From: Trigonopsis variabilis
Lineage: Eukaryota > Ascomycota > Trigonopsidomycetes > Trigonopsidales > Trigonopsidaceae
Assembly (NCBI GenBank): GCA_003707065.3
Contig: PPXM03000010.1
Location: 1-64,000, forward strand
Length of the DNA: 64,000 nucleotides
Reading direction: 5' to 3'
The notes beneath the pieces were generated by a model. It searched no databases. It was not told where the DNA came from and worked only from the letters and a program-made list of their open reading frames with translations. Below, piece by piece: positions 35,032-46,384 of the stretch. Position 1 is the first letter of the stretch, and each line of letters starts with the position of its first letter. Both the position numbers and the translations under genes were made by a program.

Positions 35032-35473
35032 TCAGAAGCCAGCTTGGCCTCTGTGGGGCGACGATGCCGGTGACTCGGAGGTTCTCCGTTCATCCGCAGT
35101 GGAGCCAAGGCTGCTTTCTTTTATAGGCGAACTGGAAATATTTGAACTCGTAGTTGTTTGACCAACATGGTAGGAGTGTGGTATATTCTCTGGATTGGGA
35201 TGCTTGGATCCCACAGCATCGACTGATTCCCTGCCCGCTCTTGAGAGAGCATAGTCGCCAGAGTCAAAATACTTCCTTTCCTAAAAATTAGAAGGAAAGA
35301 ATGAGCACGCACTGTAGGTTTATTCTTAAAAATGCCTTCTCTGTTGGGCAGTCTTCCATAGAGCTTGAAGATCCGCTGCTCTTCGGGAGTCAATGCCTTA
35401 GCAGTCAGCGTGGCTTAACCAAAAGACCCACTTGTAAGTCAACCTTACTGTTTTGAAAAGGGTTTAGAGACAT
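35032..35473 (-). CDS. IGO1: Endosulfine (Igo1/2, ENSA/ARPP19 family)
   Basis: Small inhibitor of PP2A-B55 once phosphorylated by Rim15/Greatwall; it controls quiescence entry and mitotic timing. Three exons over two introns (35 and 32 nt) give MSLNPFQNSKVDLQ, then ALTPEEQRIFKLYGRLPN and ERKYFDSGDYALSRAG. The last carries the invariant Greatwall site, the Ser of FDSGDY. The C-terminal tail is polar and serine-rich. Without splicing, the conserved FDSGDY block lies out of frame. Start at 35473 gives a phase-consistent first exon. Confidence 0.95.
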
Positions 35474-36080
35474 GATCCAACTGGAAATGCGCGATAGGTT
35501 ATGATATGGTCACGGCGAACTTGGGGTGAAGGTAAGCCGGGTAACAGAAAACATGGACTGCGAACCTTTGTCTATCAGTTGGACTATTCTTTGCATACAT
35601 CATACATTTGTATGCAAAAGGCAATGCATAATGAATGATTCGCGTCTGCAAGTGTGGAAGTGTGGACGAAGGCAGCCTCATTCTTTTACAAGCGTGTCTT
35701 GTATTTTTCATTTTTCTGGACAGTGATTACCCATATAAAAAGATGCTTAGCGTGCCGTCTGGATTCTCCAATTCCCGAATATTTTAAATTTCAAGTCTGG
35801 AAAGCTGTCACGCATTCGTACTTATTGAATCCGTAAGAGATGTAAAATCGATTGAGAAATCCGAACAAAAGCATCCGCCTAGAAATCATGAGAGCTCTTT
35901 ATACATAGGTCTCAGGAGTACTACTCATACAAGATATATAAAACCTCTGTTTCATTTTCGCGTCAAACCACATCCATGGCTGTGGGGAGCCATGGACCTG
36001 TTTCCATTATACTGTATCGACCGAGGAAAGTTAGGACAGAAAGACAGTGAGCATCCGAGTCTTAACGTGAGCTGGTGACC
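35474..36080. other. Intergenic with perfect hairpin
   Basis: A 600-bp head-to-head spacer between IGO1 and MED18. It contains a perfect 10-bp inverted repeat TTTGCATACA/TGTATGCAAA with a 9-nt loop (35590-35618). No gene was seen. Confidence 0.45.
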
Positions 36081-36857
36081 ATGCACAGGTTATCATACTA
36101 TGGCACCATATCAGATGAGCAGTTTCATGGAACGTGTGAGGTGCTTTCAGTCTTAACAGGAATGACTCCGGGACCAATGATATCCCAGCAGGCAGTCTTT
36201 CATCCTTATAGAAGATTCACACCTGCATTACCTGCTGGCAAAGTTAATCAAATCGAACAATACAAGCTATTCGCCTCTCACGATTACGACATGAAGACTA
36301 CTACAGAAGGTAGAGCGGATATGGATGGCATAGAAATTAGACCTTTACGGGAACATGAGCACCTGTCCCTGTAAATAGATAGGCAATTTCTTACATTAAC
36401 ATGTTTAGGGATATCATAGTTAATGACTTACCAGAAGCTGGCAAACAGACTGTCGTTTCTCAAAAAATTCTCAAATCAACTGTAAATGCCAAGGATAGCA
36501 TGAGATTTTTTATATCTTTAGGCTACAGGTGAGAAGGACCACTTTCATTTTGTCTTAGACTCTAGGCTTGATTTTGAATTTTGGATAAAAGGATACAAAT
36601 TTTATTATAAAGACTGTATTATCAAACTATATCGAGTATTTTCAGCTCAAAATCCTACAACTAGCGATTTGAGACTCCTTGATGCTGCTGGGACGTGGAT
36701 TATGCATGTTTATATAGACATTGCAAACTCTTCTGATCAAGACGCAATTTTTAAAGCTACAGAAGAGCTACATACTCTGAAAAATGACCTATCTGACTCA
36801 GTTGATTTAATGCTTCCTGATCGAAATATACTTGATGGGCGCCTTAGAAATGAATAG
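36081..36857 (+). CDS. MED18: Mediator subunit 18 (Srb5)
   Basis: Head-module subunit of Mediator that pairs with Med20 and touches RNA polymerase II. It starts MHRLSYYGTISDEQFHGTCE, followed by LTGMTPGPMISQQAVFHPYR, as in the family's first strand-helix of the beta-barrel. Later exons give FISLGYRLDFEFWIKGYKFY, IIKLYRVFS, and the terminal helix ATEELHTLKNDLSDSVDLM ending LPDRNILDGRL. Introns lie near 36374-36405, 36530 and 36560. Length, about 215-225 residues, is typical for fungal Med18. Confidence 0.85.
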
Positions 36858-37030
36858 CTTGCGAAAATCTATTCCTTGTTGGTATCTCTTCTTTAGTATA
36901 TATTCTCATAATTCAAACAAAAGCATCAATGACTCACGGTGAATTTGGTCAACGACTAGTTAATGAAGTTTAGGTACTTCTTTCAGATGAATAGTTGCTT
37001 GGAAATCTGCATACGCTTTATGTTATAAAC

Positions 37031-37372
37031 ATGGCAAGGTCACAATGGCCGGCCTCACTCATGGTGGAGCAAACATCAGCAGCTTTAAGCGAGAGAGATT
37101 ATATAGAGAAGTTAGCATTCTCTGCTTTTACGAACGCTCATTTTCGATAGTGCATATCATTTTAATTTCTGATATAGCCAGTCATCTTACGTGTATCGTT
37201 TACTAACTGTTTCATCACCTATAAGTCGCTACATAATTTTGGCGTATATTCAGAACCTTCACTAGCCTCAAGTTTCAGGAATCACGTTGAGTTGCTGAAA
37301 TCCAATTCTTTTGTCACTCATCTACTTAACGAAGCTAGAATAAACTATTCATTATCCTTGAAGTCTACCTGA
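37031..37372 (+). CDS. Hypothetical 92-residue protein, three exons
   Basis: A phase-consistent model joins MARSQWPASLMVEQTSAALS..TNAHFR to a tiny exon encoding YQSSY, then to SLHNFGVYSEPSLASSFRNH..LLNEARINYSLSLKST and a stop. The two introns (GTGCATATC..TGATATAG and GTGTATCG..CCTATAAG) have good ends and sizes. I know no matching family. It lies tandemly between MED18 and the RUS gene, 174 bp after MED18, and could also be an unrecognised upstream part of another transcript. Confidence 0.4.
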
Positions 37373-37728
37373 AAGTCTGCCTTTAGAATCTGTCATGATA
37401 ATAGAGAGTTTCCTGTTATTGAGCTACTACTATCATTCTCTAAAATAGCAGTGACGGTGACGGTGACTGTGCCTGGGATGCCACAAGCAACTTTCAAAGT
37501 TAACTACTCCTTGAAAACAAGACCAGAAGACACATTCAATCATTTGAACTATAAGAGAGGTAAGATAATACGAAGTGATAAGTTGATTAAACCAGATAAG
37601 AGTGTCATCAAAGTGATATCGTCTGAATTAGCGAGTTTTTCTCTCGAAGCCATCAATTAAGCTAAAGCATTCTTATAGCATTCTTATAAGGTATAGCATT
37701 GAAACCAAAATCTGAGATCTTTAGATCT

Positions 37729-39438
37729 ATGGTCTTCATAACAGAATGTGGCGCTGCGGGTGAAGTAGTGAGACAACATACTATCGGAGATCCAACAGTG
37801 AAAGAGGGTCAAATTCCGATGTTTAACGAAAGTCATTCAGATAAAGGCCTGAAAACTATGCCTAAAATGCTCAAGCATATAAAAAGCATCGGAAAGCGAC
37901 CCAGCAGGCTGGCGACTCTTCAAACTCTGATTCAAATATTTCTTCCAACTGGCTATCCTTACAGCGTGACTTCAGATTATATAAGGTTCGTAATGAAAGG
38001 TTCTTTGAGAAGAAATCCTCACTTAGCAGTTATCAAATTTTTGACTCAATTCAAGCATTTGCAGGGACAATTGCAGGCTTATTAGCCAACAGAGCGGTTC
38101 TCACAGGTATTATAAGTCAGGTAGAGATGAGTGTTGACCTATAGCCGTAGGAGTAGGTGACGCAGATGCTTCCAGCACCTCTGCACTGTTTATGAAGATC
38201 ATACAGGATACAACAGCTCGTCTGGGGACGATTTTATATGCGTGGAAAACAGGTTTGAGACTGTCAAGATGGTTTAACATGAGGTTATATACTCGAAGAT
38301 GAATGCAAAAAATATCGTTATATGGCTGATATAGCTAACGATTTCGCAATGATATCAGACTGCCTTTCTCCTATGTATCCGGATCATCTGAAGATTCCCT
38401 TGCTGTGCGTCTCTGGGATCTCTCGCAATATCTGTGGTGTGATGGCTGGGGGGTCCCGAGCTGCTCTCACTTTACACTTTACCACGAGTAAAGGTAGCAT
38501 CGCTGATGGTAAGTACTTAGATAGCCCTCTCCTCACATCAAGTGAACGCAAAGGATCAGTCACAAGAGACTGTCATCTCACTTCTGGGAACTATCGCCGG
38601 GTCTATTATTATTCCTTGGATCTCTGGGACTTCTGAAACTTGGATATGCCTAATGATCCTGATAGCAATACATCTGTGGACAAACTACAAAGGAGTGCGG
38701 TCTGTTGTCATTTCAAATCTAAATAGACAACGAACTAATATTATCATAGTGGAGTTAGTTGCTCAAATGCCTGCATTGATGGGTGTCATGACAGAATCCC
38801 GCGAGAACGCGTCATCTGATATCTCTGTACAGGACGCTATACAATCTCTTATACTCACACCTTCTCAAGTATCCTGCCGCGAAAGAATCTTAGAGCGAGA
38901 TGGCATTTTGAGGTGGAATGATGGGGCAGCTATAGGTTTTGCCCATTTTGGAGGCTTTCGTCCTATCTTGCGGGCACTTGGGCCGCACTCGGTGGAGAAT
39001 TGTCTCGCTCTCTTTACTGAAGAAGATTATATACTACTGCCTATCTTATCTAAAAGAAACAGGTGCTCTTCTTCGCTAGTGAAAGTACACATTTGCTTAA
39101 AGAGAGGGTACGAACCTGCTAACTTGCCGCTGATATGGACTCATGCAATCCTTGCAGCTCGTGAATTAGGAAATTTGACAAAATTCTCACCAAGAAAATC
39201 TATAGCAAATGATTATATCATGGATATAACTTACAAAACTTTGACTATAACAAAATCTATTTTCCGAGACCACAATCTTAGACATTGTCTAGAAGCAAAG
39301 GGGTGGGACTTCGGATATCTAGCTTTCCCAATCAGCTTATGTCCTTTGCTTGAGATTGATTATGATTTCTATGGAACGAAGGAAGCCTCAAGTATCGAAA
39401 ACGGTGGAAATAATGCGATTATCTCAAAATTGGTGTAA
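37729..39438 (+). CDS. RUS family protein (DUF647, root UVB sensitive-like)
   Basis: Member of the eukaryotic RUS family (plant RUS1/RUS2, animal RUSF1), whose biochemical role is unclear. Landmarks are IFLPTGYPYSVTSDYI, then across introns of 43 and 38 nt DSIQAFAGTIAGLLANRAVL, VGVGDADASSTSALFMKIIQ, GTILYAWKTG, YRYMADIANDFAMISDCLSP, GGSRAALTLHF, NAKDQSQETVISLLGTIAGS and the TNYKGVRSVVISNLNRQR ending of the DUF647 core. A C-terminal extension runs to 39438. The exact start is uncertain; another exon frame at about 37470-37660 upstream (MPQATFKVNYSLK..) may belong to it. Confidence 0.85.
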
Positions 39439-40005
39439 GTGTAAACCACGTGAGGCCAAAGCAGAAATGGAACCTCTAGTTCATGAATTCGAGTATTTTC
39501 AGACATAAAAAGGCTCCTGGAACCACCTCTTTACAAAGCTGGACTTTCCAGATAAAGAAAAATGGCGAAAGATTTCACCTAGAGGACAACTGTAGTATGT
39601 AATAGAGCCTCGGTACAACTAAGAGGTAACACACGCAGTATTCCCATGATTGCTTCTTCTCAGATAATTGCACTCAGAATGAATTGAGAGAAGATTAATT
39701 GTTGCAACTTGATCGACTCAAAAAATGATACGAAGAGCAACAAAATTTCATGAGCGTCACCAGAATCATAAAGTCTTTGTTTAGTTGGACAGCGATGTAA
39801 CACTGAATCAGGGTAACTTGTGGAGCTCTTTTGAATCAGGAGCAGCAGATTCCCAACGACTTTTCCGTGACTCCGCATTCTCTAGAGAGGATTAACAGGA
39901 ACAGGATAGCGTGCGACAGCTATTCTGATCTGGGCCTGGGAATTCGCTACAAATCGTCGCGATCGACTGTAGCGAGGTCCTTATAATAGGAGAAGACACT
40001 GAAAG
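39439..40005. other. Intergenic with doubtful minus-strand frame
   Basis: A minus-strand frame 39660-39878 starts MRSHGKVVGNLLLLIQKSST and could be a first exon of a small gene, but I find no recognisable family or convincing continuation. The rest shows nothing. Confidence 0.3.
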
Positions 40006-41037
40006 ATGGATAGTCGAATTGGTGCAAAGAGTGATAGTTTAGACGATGAATGGAAGCTTCCCGAAGGTCGAGACTCTTCCGATTGTGGCTCTGAGCCTTG
40101 TTCCAGAACCTTGTCTTTGGTCGAGTATAAATCCTGTATTGAAACAGTTCCTACCCTAAGAGCCCTCTTGGCAAATGAATTAGGATCACCCTATACGAGG
40201 GCGTCTTTCGCAGCATTCTTGGCACAACAAAGGTGTCTGGAAAACCTAGAATTCACTGTGGATGCAGATAAATATTCGGATGAATATTTTGAAGCCTCTT
40301 CCGGTCAGATTGCAGGTCAATCTTCCAATCTCGTTGTCCAGCGGCATCTTAAATTATTGTGGATCCGCCTAATGGATTCCTACGTGAGAAAGGGTGCTAT
40401 ATGCGAAGTAAATCTGCCGTCAAATATCCGTGATAGACTGCTTGAAATTATAGATTCTATGTATCCCAATGCCATCAATAAAGAGCAGTCATTTATGGAT
40501 GATATCGGCTCTTTAGCTCCAGATCCGAAGCAGCTGAAAGATGCCACCGAATGCATATATGAATTAATGAATGACAGCGTGTTCCCTCATTTCCTTAATT
40601 ATGTGAATTCATCAGCGAAATCGGAAAAGAATAGAAGGGCAACATGCGAATGTGAACTTCTACTACGAAGTTCTAAATATACTGGATTGTTTAAAGATAC
40701 AATAAGAGATAATCTGTCAAGAAAGTGCTCACAATCCTCGATTACTACTCCAAGTGGACCTAATAGCAGTTCTCTGACTCGCTCTAATTCATCTGAAGGT
40801 ATTCTGGATGAAGAAATTTCTATGGATCAAGCGCTCAGTTCCTATTATCGGTCAACACCGACCTCCCCCGAATCCTTGGCCCATGTATGCCCTTGGGAGA
40901 ACCAGTCTGATGTTAGCAGTTCTAGCAGCACCGACCATCTTATGCCTTCAACGCCTCCAGACCATGTCTCTCCTTTTCTTTTCCAATCTACGGCTCGCTC
41001 CAAGCGACTTAACCTGCGGTTGAAATGGTCTAAATAG
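40006..41037 (+). CDS. RGS-domain protein
   Basis: An intronless 343-residue protein with an N-terminal regulator-of-G-protein-signalling fold. The segment LVEYKSCIETVPTLRALLAN, then SFAAFLAQQRCLENLEFTVD, LWIRLMDSYVRKGAICEVNL, RDRLLEI and ATECIYELMNDSVFPHFLNY matches the fungal single-RGS proteins. RGS domains accelerate GTP hydrolysis on G-alpha. The C-terminal 130 residues are serine/threonine-rich and probably disordered, with no membrane segment. It is not the Sst2/FlbA type, because there is no DEP domain. Confidence 0.85.
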   Translation: MDSRIGAKSDSLDDEWKLPEGRDSSDCGSEPCSRTLSLVEYKSCIETVPTLRALLANELGSPYTRASFAAFLAQQRCLENLEFTVDADKYSDEYFEASSGQIAGQSSNLVVQRHLKLLWIRLMDSYVRKGAICEVNLPSNIRDRLLEIIDSMYPNAINKEQSFMDDIGSLAPDPKQLKDATECIYELMNDSVFPHFLNYVNSSAKSEKNRRATCECELLLRSSKYTGLFKDTIRDNLSRKCSQSSITTPSGPNSSSLTRSNSSEGILDEEISMDQALSSYYRSTPTSPESLAHVCPWENQSDVSSSSSTDHLMPSTPPDHVSPFLFQSTARSKRLNLRLKWSK

Positions 41038-41412
41038 TTTTACGAATAATCAAGGTGCATAATAATCTTAGAATCTTTTAGTGTGGCATTTTGATGATGG
41101 TGACGAAGGTTCAAAAAAGTTGAATTTACATGTAAATTAACTCTATGTGGGATCAAAGAAAAGACGTGGAATAAATAGCAACTGCAATTAATACATTAAA
41201 GGTGACGACATCACATATCCAAAACATCGCCGAGGCTGGCTTTCTCTGACGAAGATTAGATGTATGAGGCTGGTGTCACGTGCGGAACTTATCTATACCA
41301 ACCCTGATCTCGACCAGACCCTCATCGGCTACTTTGGGAGATCTCTTTACCATAGCTCTCATCATTTGATTATAAAAAAGAGACATAGGCTCACTTACTG
41401 GATCATTAAGTT
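41038..41412. promoter_or_regulatory. Upstream region of Tcp11-like gene
   Basis: A short open frame (from about 41264) precedes the gene but shows no conservation. It may be 5' UTR. No other feature was seen. Confidence 0.35.
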
Positions 41413-43953
41413 ATGGAATTGTCGGATTTTCGCTCTCAGAAATCTAGTTTATGTGAAAGCAAGGAGAGACTGCCAAAAAGACTGCTGAGACGAGCACGGA
41501 TATACAAAGAAATTGATGCAGCGAGCCTCAATCAGATCAATCAAGCCGCTTCTCTCAAGCATTCTCAGCTTTTGGCCCAGACCTCGCGACAGTGTAGGCT
41601 TCATGTCGAAAGAGCGAAGGGAGTAGCTAAGAAGATCCGGCAAGAGCGACAAGACCAAAGTCAAGCCCAGAAAGTCAAGCTGGAAAAGAAAATGGCACAA
41701 GCAGATGAACGTCGTCGAGTTGTCATGCTTGCGAGAATGATAAATGCGGATCTTGTTAAGTTCAAGAAAGCTGCTGGTCTTATCCAGAGATACTATCGAA
41801 TCTATTCTATTCGTCAAACCGTGAATGAACTTATGCTATGTCTCAACTCTAGAATGGCACAAGATTTAACATTTGATGAACTTGCTCTACTTTTGCAAGA
41901 CCCCAGGATTTGCAATATCGCCGATAATTTTCTTCATCGATGTGAAGCAATATCTACTATTCCACTTTCAGGATTTTCAAAGATATTTTTAGTGTCTTTC
42001 ATGATTATCACATATCCAGACCACGTTTTGGAAACCGATGCTGAAGAACACTTGACTGAGGTGAGCACCCCTGACTTAGTATCCTTTGACTTATGATTCT
42101 AGGCATGTCAACAGATACACAGCTATTCCTCTAAGGTGGTCAGCTCCTTTGAGATGCTTGCGGAAAATCATCAAATGAAGACATTACTCTACGTGAACAG
42201 ATTTATCAATTTTTTCCAGGACTTCACTCAGCTTTTTATTAGCTGGAAAGACGAAGAAAAATATAAAATTCAGAATACTATTGTTGAGAGATTTCTCATA
42301 TTGGAATTAGAAAAAACTCGATTCAAACACGAAGATCCTGAGCTTGCCATTCTTCGGGACAACCAAATTGAGCTTATACGGCGGTTACGAATGATCGTTG
42401 GCAAACAAGCTCCCACTGTCCTCCGCAAGGCTATGTCTGAATTCAAGAATAAGACTAAATCCAATCATTCATCTAGCTCGAAAATGTCGCTGGCTTCTCA
42501 CGATGAGACAAGTTCATCTCTCTGCAGTAAAAGGTGTTCAATCGATGATGATAAGAGCAGCGACCGGGAAAAGCAATATATAGGAGATATCGAGTCGAAC
42601 CTTTTCATCCAATCTGCGTCCCAGTTGAAAATTGAGAACTGTGAGGTTGTTCATTCAATTTTGCTAAGCGGTGAATTTAAACTGGATGATATCTTTGAGC
42701 GACGCATGAATCTGTATGATGTCACTTTATCGTCAATGAAGTTTTATCTAAGGGGCAACGACGATTCTATAATGTCTTCATCGTTACAAAAAAATGTTAT
42801 CTGTCCTCTTGTGAAAGCAGTGAGGAAAATATTTCTCTTTCTTCTTCACGGAAAGCCTTCTCTTCTTGGTATAGTGGAAGAATCCTTGGATCTTGAAGGC
42901 ATCCAAAGCGAATGTCAGCATGGTGTTTTTGATGTTCGTCAATTTCTTTACTTTGTTCTTCATATGTCCTCGAGATCTTGTTCCCCCGCCCGAGATTCAC
43001 AAGTTGACTTTTTAATTACGAAGGTCGATTCTCTAACTTTTCCCTGCTCGAGTGAGACTTTTATCGGTATAATTGACCTACTCATAAAATTATTATGTGA
43101 TATTTTGAGAGATCACGCAAATTTTTTCCTAGAACAGGCTACGCCTGTGATTCGACAGTGTGGCATTGCGTATGAGCGCACGAAGGTTCTCCATAAGATC
43201 GAACTCGATTCTACCTTTGAAAAGGAGTGCTATCGCTGGATTGTTGAGTTTGAGAATGAAGCAGATTACTCTACGCACGAAGCAAGAACGGGGTTTAATC
43301 AGACCAAAGGTCTCCGCGACTTCGTCTTGACCGCATTTTGCCACCTCTGCATTTGCAAACCCTGTCATGGAAAGAAGATCCCTATATCACTATCAATGGA
43401 TACAAAGGACTTGGAGGATATGTCCAACGACCTTTGTAAAATAACAGTTTTTGTTAGCATTTCACTTTTTCTCAAACATATTGATATCCCAGGGTCTAAG
43501 TCAGATATAGATCATAGCGATACTATCTGGAAACTTATGAGAAGCGAAGAATTTGCTAGAGGAACGGAAGAGAATCTGCTCCGCGTTGCCAATGAGATCT
43601 CGGACTATGTTATGTCTTACCTGAGCCCTGAAGAACAAGAGCAACGAAGTCTCATCCGCGGATCTATAAGGCGAATCGTTATTGGCAAAGGGCCGGTCTT
43701 TTCAGTTTTGGAGAGGAGATTGCGGCTTATGTTGTTCAAGAGTACGAGCTATCCACCGGAAGAATTCTTTCGAAGAGAAGCAGTCAAATTAGAAAATCTT
43801 GGTTTCCATGAGAAGTTGTTAGAGTCACTTTTACGGTCTCTCTGCAAGCTTAGCCGAATTGGAAAACTAAACTTCGAAGTGTACCATGAAATCTATCAGA
43901 AGGGCCTGAAAGAAAGCGGCTTAACTGTTTCTCAATATGCAGACCCTATGTAG
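41413..43953 (+). CDS. SOK1: Tcp11/Sok1-family protein with IQ-like helix
   Basis: Member of the T-complex 11 family; yeast SOK1 was found as a suppressor of protein kinase A loss, and the molecular role is unclear. After a long basic coiled coil (CRLHVERAKGVAKKIRQE..) come an IQ-like KKAAGLIQRYYRIYSIRQ and FDELALLLQDPRI. A 43-nt intron follows (GTGAGCACC..GATTCTAG). The second exon holds the Tcp11 core: VVHSILLSGEFKLDD, CPLVKAVRKIFLFLLHGKPS, SLDLEGIQSECQHGVFDVRQ and SPARDSQVDFL. A serine-rich insert lies around 42460-42600. Start at MELSDFRSQKSS. Confidence 0.75.
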
Positions 43954-44208
43954 CTGTTCTAGCAAGTGTTACATGAGAATAACTTGTGAATAAGACTTCA
44001 CAGGGGAGTTCTTGGTTTCAATCTCACAGAGAAGACTTAATTAATTTTGACGAGAGAAGCGTTTACTCTTCTACATGCTCCCGTAAGGTTTACTGCTATG
44101 CATGATTTCGATCATATTTCGTTCATTCGCACCAACAATAAAGAGACCATTTTAAAACACCAAGCAACCACGTCGAATCATCTAGAGAATACAACCACAA
44201 ATTGCCGC

Positions 44209-45003
44209 TTATTTCTCTTCCTTAATCGAATTCTGGTTGAGTACTTCTGAGCGCAGGGATAACAGCTCTGAAGAGTCCCGAGCATTGTTCTTTTCGACCA
44301 CCAGATTCTTAAGCCATTTATTCTCCATCTGCAATTGAGTAATCTTAGCTTCCAAGTGTTGGACTTTCTCCTGTAGTTCTTTGGCAGTTCGTTCCATGGC
44401 TTGTTCTCTCATCTTCTTCTTGATGCGGAAGCGTGCCGAAGCCGCTGTGTTTCGTCGTCGCTTATCTTCCTCGGCAGCGACGCGGGAAGTTTCATCAAGA
44501 CCGGTAGACTCCAGTCTGCGCTTTCGGGAAGCGGAGCTATTGATATTGTTTGGAATAGAGGAGGCAGGAGTTGTTGCTGAGTTCTCAAGGCTCTGAGTCG
44601 ACAAGGGTGTGTCCGAGATAGTATTAACGTTTGTAGCTTTGTTCACATCAGACACGCAAGAGGCGAACTGAGAATAGTCGATCTCTGGAAGTTCCTGATT
44701 TAAGATTGACGAGAAGAGACCAGGAGCATGTTCTTCAACCGGTTGAGCTGGGGAAGTCCCGGTTTCGCGGCCTGACCCATATAAAGACGTCAAGAACTTG
44801 AAGTCACCCTGAGGATGTCCATCCTCAGATTCCTCAACGTGAAGGCCGGTGTCTGTGGATTTCCCCATGTCGAAATCGAAAAAATGGGTATTTGCGAAGA
44901 TGCTCAAGTCATCCGAGTGTTCCTTGACGGGTTCCTCGACAGGTTCCAAGGAATTTAACGATGCAATGTATTGGGAGACATTAACCGACCGACCAAAGGA
45001 CAT
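44209..45003 (-). CDS. metR: bZIP sulfur regulator (MetR/Cys-3, Zip1-like)
   Basis: A 264-residue bZIP activator. The C-terminal bZIP reads EEDKRRRNTAASARFRIKKK (basic region with N-x7-R), followed by heptads ending LQMENKWLKNLVVEK. This is the characteristic Cys-3/MetR form with R-x-R-F-R-x-KKK and the WLKNL zipper. The N-terminus (VSQYIASLNSLE) is also conserved, and the middle is acidic and Ser/Thr-rich, as in activation domains. Intronless. In relatives it switches on sulfur assimilation genes and is inhibited by the SCF-Met30 ligase. A CACGTG lies about 200 bp upstream. Confidence 0.85.
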   Translation of the reverse strand: MSFGRSVNVSQYIASLNSLEPVEEPVKEHSDDLSIFANTHFFDFDMGKSTDTGLHVEESEDGHPQGDFKFLTSLYGSGRETGTSPAQPVEEHAPGLFSSILNQELPEIDYSQFASCVSDVNKATNVNTISDTPLSTQSLENSATTPASSIPNNINSSASRKRRLESTGLDETSRVAAEEDKRRRNTAASARFRIKKKMREQAMERTAKELQEKVQHLEAKITQLQMENKWLKNLVVEKNNARDSSELLSLRSEVLNQNSIKEEK

Positions 45004-46384
45004 TGTTGATAGAGGGTAGGAAGCTGCTGTGACGGTAAAAAGGATGAAAGAAAATTACTAAGGGAATGAACGAGGCGTGGGGAGGTCTTGGGACAGTTTC
45101 CATGGCAACTGCAAAAATTTACCGCATTAGTCTATTGGGGCCAGAAAAAAACGCTTTAACCGGAGCGTTACTTAGTGTTTCTATTGGCGGTTTGCCTCCT
45201 TAATCACGTGGTTTTACGACATCTCATTCTTCCACGGAAGAGGAGAAAGCTCGGCTTCTTAAAGAGCGGGCCGGAACGAATGGGGAGATTAAGTCCATAT
45301 TAGTATGAACACTGAGATGAGGTGTTGAGGTCAGTCTAGTAAAAGAGCATAGCCGAATATCAAGAAATCACACCTGTTCGTATACAGCGTATAGAGTATG
45401 TCTGTCATCAGCGGATAGGAGCAGTGAGTCCTTTTACAGTTTAAGTGTGAGTAGAAATAATTGAGACATACCTTCAGATTTACACCGAGATAAGAATTAA
45501 GGGAATAGAGCGTAAACGATTCGCATTTTCTCCCGCTTATCCTTCTCAAAGTTAGCTAATTAACATCATTTTACGTCACCGAACTGAGCAACTCTGCGAC
45601 TCTCAAATTGCATTTTTGTTGGTCCATGTCGATCACAGGAATCTCAATATACGCACAATCAAACAAGCGTGAAGAACGCCCGTCATTCGTAATACTTTGC
45701 CTAAAATCGAGCAGATGACAGATAAATATCGATTTGGAGATATTCTGCATTTAGAAATATCTCCTTGATTAAAAAATGTTGCATCCATGCGACATTAGGG
45801 TTGGCGCTCTACTGAAGTGAATACATCACTATTTCTATCGTATTTTGAGATAGTAAGACTAAGAAGAGACCTTCTGTTAGAATCGAACTCTGCGCGTGGC
45901 ATATCTAATACATGCTTGGTAACTTGCCTAACTGAAAAGGCAGAATTGGCTTGATGCTCGTGAAACTAGATAACAAAGGGAGTGCACCCCAAATGCCTAG
46001 CAGTTCTAAGCTAGGACTCAATGGAGCAACAACCAAAACTGTTGTCGAAATACAAGATTAAGTTGCCAGAACTCATGTCGTGTGCCGACATGGTTATATA
46101 AATAGCAATTGTGCTTAATTTAGTAGTTACTTGTCGTTCCACAATGAATGAATGTAGGCCTAGATAAGAAAGGGGCTATTACAATATCCTTCTTTGCCGA
46201 TTCCATAGATCCCCGTGCCTTGACCGCAAATCAGTCAAGACTGCAAGAAAGAAAGGTTTTTCCATATCTGTATCTTCTGGAATTATAGACTTATTCCAGT
46301 ATTTAAACTAAGGATTTGTTTCTTAATAAAGTATGAGGTATGTCTGCTTAGCTTGGTGAAAAAGCTTTAGCGTTACTTATCAAC
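45004..46384. promoter_or_regulatory. Long divergent region metR / Acot9-like
   Basis: 1.4 kb without a supportable gene, the longest promoter-like spacer in the window apart from 58743-59544. It suggests complex regulation or a long leader for metR. Confidence 0.5.
45205..45210. promoter_or_regulatory. CACGTG E-box upstream of metR
   Basis: A perfect palindromic CACGTG within TAATCACGTGGTT, about 200 bp from the metR start codon. It is the Cbf1-type core associated with sulfur-gene promoters in yeasts, but a hexamer can occur by chance. Confidence 0.35.

Noticed and set aside
41413-43953. IQGAP/Ras-GAP-like reading of the large coiled-coil gene
   Set aside because: The IQ-like helix is followed by Tcp11 motifs (SPARD, LDLEGIQ) and not by RasGAP signatures.
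45870-45960. tRNA-like sequence on the minus strand (GAGTTCGATTCT with an A-box-like stretch)
   Set aside because: T stem and acceptor stem do not pair and the anticodon loop lacks U33, so not a functional tRNA.
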